Part shown: one piece after another, positions 24,550 to 32,525 of the stretch
Position numbering within the stretch: the first letter of the stretch is position 1
How the letters are laid out: each line of letters starts with the position of its first letter
Assembly: GCF_905475395.1 (NCBI RefSeq)
Contig: NC_058337.1
Location: 93,056,368-93,120,367, forward strand
Direction of reading: 5' to 3'
Source of the DNA: Chrysoperla carnea
Taxonomy: Eukaryota > Arthropoda > Insecta > Neuroptera > Chrysopidae
DNA length: 64,000 bases
Position numbers and translations under genes: made by a program
The notes under the pieces: generated by a model
What the model was told of the DNA's origin: nothing
The model's input: only the letters and a program-made list of their open reading frames with translations
Databases searched by the model: none

Positions 24550-25507
24550 CTTTTTTTGTACTTCAATCTATTATGCCAATTTTTTTTAAATGTTCTGAAA
24601 GGTGCATAGATCAAAATCTACATCTAATTTGGTGCCGCTAGAAAGATTGGCAATTGCTATTGTCAAGTAAGTAATTGGAATCCATTTCTGAGTTGGATTT
24701 GAAAATTTAAAAAATTTGAAAATATTTAACAAAATAAATCAAAAAATTATACTCGGGGGTTTTTGTGGTCACGATTTCGAATCCAGAATTTTGATATACT
24801 CCTCCTCCCGGTGTAATTCGTTCCTGCTGGGCGAAAACAGCAACATTATGAAAATATTCAACAAAATGGGCCAAAAAGGAATACTCGGTAGTTTCTTGCG
24901 TCGCTGAGCATGATTATGAAGCTAGAATTCACCCCCAACTTGTCCAAACCAGCAGAGAGTACACCTTGCTGGTCCAAATATGTAAATATTCGCGTTAAAT
25001 GGACCAAAAAAGTATATTCAAGGGATTTTGAGGTCATTGATCAAAGTTCCGAATTTCGATATACTTTCCCCCCTCTTCTGGGATAGTTTACCCTCTAGAA
25101 AGTTTCTGCTGGTCCAAAACAGCAATATTTTGTTAATATTCTATAAAATGGACCAAAAAAGTATAATCGGGAGTTTTTGGGCTGAATTCGATTTCGAAGT
25201 CAAAATTTCGAACGATTTTTGATCCGTTTGTCGAATATTTAAATAATGTTGCTGCTTGGACCAGCTGGGAAAAATAACCCCAGGAGTGGGATGCATATCG
25301 TAATTCTGACTTCGAAATCGTGAACAACGTCTCCGAAAACCCCCGGATAAACTTTTCTGGCTTATCTTTTTGAATATTTTGAAGTTTTAAAATTTCAAAA
25401 ATCATCTCAGAAATGGATTACAATAATAACGGTACCAAGTTAGATGTAGATTTTGATCTATGGATCTTCCTGGATATTTAAAAAAATAGGCAAGACAAGG
25501 GTACAAA
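24550..25507. mobile_element. Fold-back element with tandem-repeat core (about 960 bp)
   Basis: Outer arms share TTTTGTAC, TTTTTTTTAAAT and ATAGATCAAAATCTACATCT (24607 onward), mirrored by AGATGTAGATTTTGATCTAT at 25443 onward, then ATCCATTTCTGAG. Inside, a module recurs at about 24720, 24850, 24990 and 25130: AATATT, an ACAAAATGG-like step, CCAAAAAAGTATA, a TCGGGAGTTTTT-like step and CTGCTGGTCCAAA. A fifth copy is inverted in the right arm. Short reading frames inside are by-products of the repeats. No transposase. Confidence 0.65.
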
Positions 25508-26604
25508 ATAATCGCCCAATAAGCGAGGTACAAAAAAATTCCGTTTGAAATATTAAAATGACACGACTTTATTGCTTTATTACATGAAAAACAGAAGTGG
25601 TACGTTTTATCTTATTGATGATATTGTCTGCCTTTAATTGCGACATGTATTTTTTAAAAATTACTCAATCGACAAGGAACCACAAGGTATATTATACTCC
25701 ACACAGGTCGTATATACAATATTACCATTTTATAAAACACTTTCACTAATAATATATAAAAAATTTTATTAAAAATGTATTTTATAATATTATTTGATAA
25801 TATTATTTGTTTTATATATTTAGTATAAAATTATAAATTTTATATTGAAGTTGTTCTTTGATTAATTCTAAATTTTTCTTATAATAAATAATATTTTTTA
25901 AATAAATATTATTTAAATAAAAATTATTCATATTGTTTTTGTTCTCGGTAAGTACTAAAATAATTAATTATTTTATGTAGGTATATTTTTATATGGCATC
26001 TTTAAAAAGTGTAATAAAAAATTAATTATCAATATGTCAATAGCACTACATAATCCCGGTGAATTAATTAATTATAAATTATTATTCTTTTAACAAAGAT
26101 GTATGACGCTAATTTATCATAAGTTCTATTATTTTGTTTAAATATTTATAAGAAATATTTTCTTTGAAAGTTTGTCGTACACTTTTATAAACGTGACTTT
26201 TTATTTTTAACAAAATTTTCTTTGATAAACTTTTCTTAAAAATATTTGGTATGTACTATTTTTTTTTAACTTATGGATCTACGGATGGTTGTAGTTTTTA
26301 TTACTTTAAATTTATTTTTTTAATTTTTCCAAAATTTTGAGTTTTATTGTTAACCCAATTAGTTTTTCTGGTAATAAAAAAATCTTTTTTAATGCAATGC
26401 AATTTGTAATGCAGCACTGTGTCTTTATCTAATTTTGTGTTCGAGTAAGGAGAATTTTTTCTACTTAAATGTTAAAACTTTAGCATTAGAGTATTGTTCA
26501 TCCGGTATATTCTCTCGAATATGGCAATATTTAAATAGAGTTTAATGGCGAGAGGTGTTATTGTTGTAGATGATACAATTATTTTTGGCACATTTACCTA
26601 ATAA
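25508..26604. other. Very AT-rich spacer
   Basis: Long stretches of A and T only; no frame, repeat partner or RNA gene seen. Confidence 0.5.
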
Positions 26605-26680
26605 TCAGTGGCGGATTTAAGTTTGACACCGCTCTTGGCCCGGTTTGATATGCCGCCTTCTTTGCTTTGTGATGGAGTAA
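26605..26680. repeat. hAT-like terminus fragment
   Basis: CAGTGGCGGATTTAAG, followed by GC-richer sequence, resembles the CAGTGGCGGAT ends of some hAT elements (recollection). It lies about 3.5 kb from the hAT transposase remnant at 30104-30540, on the side expected for that gene's 3' end, but a link is only inference. Confidence 0.3.
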
Positions 26681-26734
26681 TTATTACTACTTTTTTTGGT
26701 ATCCTAATCCTATTATAGATATCTATTATCTAAA

Positions 26735-26900
26735 TATATAAAATGCTTTGTTCTGAATGATTGAGTGACGGATCATTGCACAACCTAAACCACTGATCGT
26801 AGAGACCTGAAACTTGGAGAGTGTGTTCTTTGTATGGCGTAGGCATCCGATAAGAAAGGATTTTCCAAAATTCTACCCCTAAAGGTAATTTTGAATATGG
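26735..26900 (+). repeat. Dispersed repeat R3, copy 2
   Basis: Second copy of the repeat at 1655-1930, same orientation: GAGACCTGAAACTTGGAGAG, GTATGGCGTAGGCATCCGAT and AATTCTACCCCTAAA. Confidence 0.55.
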
Positions 26901-27132
26901 AAAACCCATGTTAATAATTTTATAGACAAATGAAGATCCACGTTTGCATGTTTGTCATGTTACTATAGTTTTTTTAACTTTAATGGTTTATAAATATTTA
27001 CAGTGAATTTTAATTTGTCTTCTCATAAGCGGTATGTTTGGAACCATTATTTATAAACTCAAATCCTGAAACTTTATTTTATCGTTGTACGAAATATTTG
27101 AAATGATGATTATAGGTCTATATATTAATAGT

Positions 27133-27574
27133 CCATTGAAATGTTACATTGACTGAACATTTTTGGGAGGACGCGATTTTATTTGTGGAACATGTAGGGG
27201 GGGTCAATACAACCTTAACCCCAAGTTTGTGGGGTTGGCGCCCTTGTCTCCCGCCCGCCATCTTGAAAAAAGGGGTGGAAACATATTTTTAGCTGTATCT
27301 TGTAAACTATTGATTTCTTAAAAAATTTGTTATGGCATAATATGTAGCAAATCTTCGTGGCTACAATTTTGTGTATGTGACTTTTTGCGGTAAACTTATG
27401 AGCAAAAAAGTGACAAAATTTTGTCAAAAATTTCTTTTTATGCTTATTAACTTTTTTTCCTGCCATTTTATCATAAAATTAGGTCAGAACAATATTATAG
27501 AGAATACGTTTATGAACATTTCCCCGCAAATTTTATTAATTTTTGTTAATTTTTAACATAGTTACAGCGCTCCA
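27133..27574 (+). repeat. Left terminal inverted repeat of the long-TIR element
   Basis: About 442 bp, mirrored at 28871-29338. It includes a GC-rich block with GGGGTTGGCGCCC. Spurious open frames of 60-83 codons lie inside it. Confidence 0.88.
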
Positions 27575-27626
27575 ATATCTTCTACTTAAACATATTATTA
27601 ATAAGATTTTAAAATAGAATAGCTAG

Positions 27627-28205
27627 CTATCCCATTCTACTCTTCTTCGATGGTCCAGGTTGTCGTTCAGATTCTCGAAGTTGTGGCTTAGATTCTCCAG
27701 GCTGTGGCTCAGATTGTAACTCAACATCGAATGTGAATGTTTGAGGAATGGCAGGAGTTAAAGTTGGAGTCATCGTTGGTAATTCTTCTTCAAATTCATT
27801 TTCTTCCATTAATTTTGTTAATTCCATAATATTGGTACACGTTTCTCCAGAGCAATGGAGGCACACTGCGGAGCATTTGAGCCCTGCTTTTCTGCAGCCG
27901 CACATGCTTCCACAGTTTCCTTTGCATCTGCAGAAAATTAATTTCATAAGTTCCGGGGGCGCTGGAGGCTTCGAACTTTGGACTGGCATCCAAATGTTTC
28001 CAATGTTTCCATGCTTTTTCCAGCCCCAATCTTCAGGATTATTGTATTTTCCAAGCCATGATTGGACCTGGTGATACACTCGGAGACTGTGGAAACTACA
28101 ATCCTTGTGATACCGAGCTTTAATATCAACTAAACTGGAAACATTAGCAATACGATCAGCAATGCTCTTTGCTTCGTTATCCGAACGTTTCAAAATAAGA
28201 TCCAA
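27627..28205 (-). pseudogene. Zinc-module protein of the long-TIR element, C-terminal part with Cys9 cluster
   Basis: Reading from the TTG at 28203-28205 gives 192 residues; there is no natural ATG because this is the continuation of the upstream frame. YHKDC (His33, Cys36) supplies the HxxC half of the second zinc module. NPEDWGW (56-62) and a PPAPPELMKLI segment lead into nine cysteines (92, 94, 98, 102, 104, 111, 115, 118, 123) spaced CxC-x3-C-x3-CxC-x6-C-x3-C-x2-C-x4-C. That resembles Zn3Cys9 CXC domains of the tesmin/MSL2 type, which bind DNA. The tail is acidic, then rich in Pro, Gln and Ser, and ends PSKKSRMG, perhaps a nuclear signal. In full-length relatives I recall several hundred residues between the YHKDC and WGW regions; only about 20 remain here, so the expected catalytic centre is missing. 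Confidence 0.75.
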
Positions 28206-28220
28206 AATGCTTTTTTTTGT

Positions 28221-28364
28221 ATCTTCATAACGTACATAGAAGAAATCCAGGATCAGAGTAATTTACGTCACAGCCGTCATAAAAAGATGTGCCATCTTCA
28301 TAACGTACATGGCACATCTTTTTATGACGGCTGTGACGTAAATTACTTTGATCCTGGATTTCTT
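28221..28364. repeat. Template-switch palindrome breaking the long-TIR element gene
   Basis: Arms 28240-28293 and 28311-28364 are reverse complements (54 bp, one mismatch) around the 17-bp loop ATCTTCATAACGTACAT (28294-28310). The same 17 bp occur directly at 28221-28237. Removing 73 bp between the two 17-mers restores collinearity; 73 is not a multiple of three, so the insertion shifts the frame. Confidence 0.92.
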
Positions 28365-28659
28365 TGCCGCAAATAAAGCAATTGTGTGAGAAATCAAAAT
28401 CAGTATTTAGGTTTTCTGATACTGAAGACGATGAACTGCTACTACTGAGACGACTAACTACATTATCTGTTCGACTATCACTATAATAATGGTAGCAGGG
28501 AATATGAACAGTTACTTCAGAAACAGTTTTCAAAAATAATTCATTGTCCACATCGTTTTTGGCTCTTGCTCGCTGAAGCAAAGTTTGAACACCTCTAGCT
28601 TTCACAGTCCGAACTCTAATGTCCCCAAGAGGTTTTTTACATATAAAGCAATCACTCAT
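28225..28659 (-). pseudogene. Zinc-module protein of the long-TIR element, N-terminal part (144 codons)
   Basis: Starts MSDCFICKKPLGD. Two zinc modules can be read. The first is CxxC (Cys4, Cys7) with HxxC (His52, Cys55 in VHIPC). The second begins CFICGKE (Cys94, Cys97), but its HxxC partner lies in the downstream frame. Residues 72-79 are a Ser run. Residues after about 122 come from an inverted 73-bp insertion and are not original. The same N-terminal layout is known to me from large uncharacterised arthropod proteins (recollection). Probable role: DNA binding for the host transposon. As it stands the frame is broken, so I call it a pseudogene. Confidence 0.75.
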
Positions 28660-28870
28660 GATTCACACAGAAAATCATAATTTTTATAACTAAATGAGAA
28701 TTTTAACACACAAATTTCTCAATATTTAAGTAATTAAAATAATAATTTAAACAAAATTTGTTTATAATAAATATAACAAAATGATCACCATGGTTTTATA
28801 AAAAATTTTGACGTTAGTATCATTACCTTTTAGCAGAGTTATCATGCACATTGATAAACCCGGTCAACTT

Positions 28871-29338
28871 TGGAGCACTGTAACTACGTTAAAAATTAAC
28901 AAAAATTAATAAAATTTGTGGGGAAATGTTCATAAACGTATTCTCTATAATATTGTTCTGACCTAATTTTATGATAAAATGGCAGGAAAAAAAAGTTAAT
29001 AAGCATAAAAAGAAATTTTTGACAAAATTTTGTCACTTTTTTGCTCATAACTTTTTAAATTTTAAGTTTACCGCAAAAAGTTACATACACAAAATTGTAG
29101 CCACGAAGATTTGCTACATATTATGCCTTAACAAATTTTTTAAGAAATCAATAGTTTACAAGATACAGCTAAAAATATGTTTCCACCCCTTTTTCAAGAT
29201 GGCGGGCGGGGGACAAGGGCGCCAACCCCACAAACTTGGGGTTAAGGTTGTATTGACCCCCCCTACATGTTCCACAAATAAAATCGCGTCCTCCCCAAAA
29301 ATGTTCAGTTTTGCCCTAAAATTGTAACATTTCAATGG
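28871..29338 (-). repeat. Right terminal inverted repeat of the long-TIR element
   Basis: Reverse complement of the left terminal repeat with few substitutions. A 118-codon plus-strand open frame at 28971-29327 lies wholly inside the repeat; its counterpart in the left repeat is only 83 codons (27215-27466, minus), so it is not taken as a gene. Confidence 0.88.
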
Positions 29339-29339
29339 C

Positions 29340-29800
29340 CTATAAAGGTTTTAACCGACAAAAAAAGTCGAGGGCAAAACCATTGAAGATAGAAGTTTCT
29401 ATAAAATATCTGCTAAATTTATTATTTTCTCTCATGAACACTATGTTCCTAAAAAAAGTATAAAAATCAGGTTAATTTAATGATTGGATGCTGAGTTTCT
29501 GAGATATTGCAATATTTGGATCGATTTTAGTCCGTATCTCAAAAAATATTCGACCAGTCATCAATTGCACCCGATTTTTGTACTTTTTGGGTCAAAATTA
29601 CTTTATATACTAAGTTTTATCGAAATTGGAGATAAAAAAAATTTTTTTATTTTTGCAATTTTTTAAGGAATAAAATTCCCTTTGATAAAATCGAGAAAAA
29701 CGAAAAAAAAAATTTTGTTTTGGATTTGATGAAAGTTGGTGGATGGGGTAATTTTGATCCAAAAAGTTTAAAAATCAGGTTAATTTAATGATTGAACCTA
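29340..29800 (+). repeat. Dispersed repeat R1, copy 2
   Basis: Inverted counterpart of the repeat at 9060-9790. It abuts the right end of the long-TIR element at 27133-29338, so that element may have inserted into or beside an older R1 copy. It contains a direct repeat of about 34 bp (TAAAAATCAGGTTAATTTAA and flanks) at about 29460-29487 and 29769-29796. Confidence 0.55.
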
Positions 29801-30103
29801 TAGAAAGCTACAATGTCAGTAAGTATCATAGGCAAAACTTCATTTTCAAAAATGATATGTGGGCTACTACGTGATATTCTTTGCGGGCGAGTATCTGCTA
29901 GTCAGTTCTTAAAGAGTAATTATTGAAATTAAAAACCAATTTTCAATTTTAATTTGAAATTTTATTAAATTAAATATAATTTCAAATATAAATTATAAAC
30001 TTGAATATAATTTTTTTTTAAATAAGTAATTAATATTTTATTTAAATAATCACTTATAGTAGTAAACTGTCGATTATATATATTTTTATTTTCAATTTCT
30101 TGC

Positions 30104-30540
30104 ACTAATTCATCTTCAATAAACTAGAAAATGTAAGAGCATTAAGTCTATCTTGGCTCATGCTTGCACACAAGTAATTTTTTACTTTTTTCAGGGTGGA
30201 AAAAGATCTTTCTACTGAACCATTTTTAGCTGGGATGCTAAAAAAAAAAAATTTAGGGCAATATCTACATTAGGACAAACATCTTGAAGATTTCGTGAAT
30301 GCAATACATTATATATGTTTTGCAATGTCTTGCATTCAGCGTACATCTTCAAAATTAGCTAAGGTATCTTTAAGTTGATCATGTACCAAAAGAATACCTT
30401 CATTCATTCTCCAATGTCTCTTCTTAGTCGTCAGGATACTTACAGACGAGTTCATTTGCTTGGTTTTTCAACTCATTGATATTAATTTCAGATAAATTAT
30501 CAAAAATATTAAAGTAAATGTATGAGATTAACTTCACTAA
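30104..30540 (-). pseudogene. hAT transposase remnant (C-terminal dimerisation region)
   Basis: Reading the minus strand, NGSVERSFSTLKKVKNYL, then SMSQDRLNALTFSSLL and a stop at 30104-30106, match the hAT C-terminal dimerisation motif. Just upstream, in a shifted frame, YAECKTLQNIYNVLHSRNLQ is also typical of hAT proteins of the ZMYM1 or 52-kDa-repressor-like type. Further upstream (to about 30540) FNIFDNLSEININELKNQ and KYPDD continue the similarity, with stops between. Frameshifts and in-frame stops show a dead copy. Catalytic residues upstream are not recognisable. It lies outside the long-TIR element. Confidence 0.75.
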
Positions 30541-31009
30541 AAATACAAATATAAAAAAACATTGAGGAACATAAATGTGTTCTAAATTTTTTCTCAAAAT
30601 TTTTGTTAAAAATTCATAGTAAGGCTTCTGAAAGGGCAACGTATGGGATTCATGGGTGATAATGGGGGCATCGGATAATGGTGTATTCTCGAAATAATTC
30701 TCTGACATTTCTGGGTGGCATAACACCTTACGGAATCAGAGCTGTAACGAGGATACATAGCGCCGATGGCAAGTATGGAGGTTGCGCCTTATATATATCG
30801 AGAATCTAACGATTTTGATGAAAATTCCTATACTGATAGTATTTAACATAAGAGTAAAGGCAATTGAGGAGAAAGTCATAATCGTGTCATTTTACCAAAT
30901 GTATCTAATTACTCTCAACGGTTCCGAGTAAATAATATTTCTAAAGAACTCATCATTCTCCTAAATGATACTGGGGTATTTTGCATAAGGAACTGATTAA
31001 TTTTCAAAA

Positions 31010-31745
31010 TCGAAATTTTGTTGATAATAAATAGAGTAAATAATACAGAGTCATAGAAACAAAATTGGATTAAAATTGTAATTATTATTAATATATTCGT
31101 TGTTCATTAAAATGTAGCAAAAAGTACTATTTTAGAAATTTTGATAAACCAATTACGTAATCCTACTAAATTTGGTTTACACTTTTCAAATTTGTGATTA
31201 AAATAAGCCTAGCTCTAATAAGTTTCAAGTATGTAAAGTCCTGGTTCTGGAATGAAGCACATAAGTGATAGCTACCGAAAAACTGGCATCGCAGCGGAAA
31301 AGAATGACCCAAAATTAGTGGGATTCAAAAAATAGTTCCAATAAGATCTGATAAAATTTGCCCGTGTTATCAAGAAAATCGAATTTTTAACTTTAGGACG
31401 TCATCAGAATCCAAAAAATTTTATTTAGCTCTGTCACATTTAAATTTTATGCAATTTTGATAAACCGAGTATGTAATCCTACCAAATTTGGGCCATACTT
31501 TTCAAATTTGTGATCAAAATTAATCTGGCTCTAATAGGTTTCAAGAATATTTAGTCCTGGTCGAAGAATTACGCACATTAGTGATAGCTAGCAAAAAACT
31601 GATATCACAACTGAAAAGAATGACCCAAAATTAGTGGATTTCAAAAAAAATTCCAATAAGATCGGATAAAATTTGCTTGTGTTATAAGAAAATCGAATTT
31701 TTTAACTTTATGACGTATACAGAATTCAAAAAAATTAATTTTATG
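31010..31745 (+). mobile_element. ~314-bp tandem repeat element, copy 2 (two units plus unique end)
   Basis: Two tandem units run from about 31141 to 31740; the TTTAACTTTA-type landmark recurs about 313 bp apart. They are preceded by a unique end at 31010-31140 (AAAATTGGATTAAAATTGTA and flanks) that is also found, inverted, at 43315-43435. A unique terminal segment plus internal tandem units suggests one non-autonomous transposon family, not a simple satellite. Possibly Helitron-related, but no Helitron ends were proved. Confidence 0.65.
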
Positions 31746-32440
31746 AAAACGATACGTCTAACAATTGTAAATATCAATAGGGCTAAAAAATCACTTGCTT
31801 TTCTAAGGAATTAGATCAATTTTCTTCATTTCAAAAGACTTAATGGTAGTTTTCTCACAATTGAAAATATCAGAGTGAATACCGAGAGGCTCAAACAAAT
31901 ATTGACTGCGAGCGGAAATCGAATTTTTGGAAAATTAGTCCACGGCTCCGACGTAGAAGTAAAAAAGTGAATCACACAAATTTTAATCTAAATAGAAAAC
32001 TATATCTTAATATATAATTTATTTGCAATTTCCTTTTTATATATCCATAAATTATTAAAACAAATATGACCAGCACATGTTTGATAAGTAATTAAAAATA
32101 GTTTTAATTAATTTGCAATAAATATCTATTATATAATCGATATTTTATTTCTTTAAGGAACACGATTTTAATTGTTTAGTATTTCTATTACTGAACAAGT
32201 ATTTTTATTGACCGTAGATGGGTTACGCATTTGTAAAGAGAGATTTTAATGAAGGAAAAATAGTATAACTGGTATTTTTTTTTAAATAAATATGTGTTAT
32301 ACTTACATATATTATTTTAGAAAAAAAAACTTAATCTCATATTCGATTATACATAATACGACAAAAGAGTAGGGATCTTTATAAAGAAAGTGAACGCCCA
32401 AAGGATCTGGATGATATTTTTGAATATACATCTCGATACT

Positions 32441-32450
32441 TATATAAATA
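32441..32450 (+). promoter_or_regulatory. TATA box of CPR gene 2
   Basis: TATATAAATA lies 85 bp before the ATG. An initiator-like TTCATT (A at about 32476) follows some 35 bp downstream. The predicted 5' UTR is about 50 nt. Confidence 0.6.
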
Positions 32451-32525
32451 GATATGTTAACATTTTAACGAATTCATTTTTTCTAAATTTTCTTTTGGAA
32501 TTTTTGTTCTTGTTTGTTTGCAACA

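Larger units (their letters stand above)
27133..29338 (-). mobile_element. DNA transposon with long terminal inverted repeats (2,206 bp)
   Basis: Left TIR 27133-27574 (about 442 bp) and right TIR 28871-29338 (about 468 bp) are highly similar reverse complements. Both end CCATTGAAATGTTACA and carry GGAGGACGCGATTTTATTTG, AACCCCAAGTTTGTGGGG and GTTACAGYGCTCC at the inner edge. The length difference comes from a roughly 14-bp gap near the left end and a roughly 12-bp gap opposite 29050. Between them sits one minus-strand gene remnant encoding zinc-binding modules. No clear target duplication was found. Superfamily unassigned. Confidence 0.88.

Noticed and set aside
27748..28074. 108-codon plus-strand frame opposite the Cys9-cluster gene
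   Set aside because: Shadow of the minus-strand reading, which has the cysteine pattern.
28971..29327. 118-codon plus-strand frame
   Set aside because: Lies entirely inside the right terminal inverted repeat; its counterpart in the left repeat is shorter and there is no domain.
30737..30780. CAGAGCTGTAACGAGG, considered as the second end of the hAT remnant
   Set aside because: Its orientation would place the element to the right, away from the transposase remnant.
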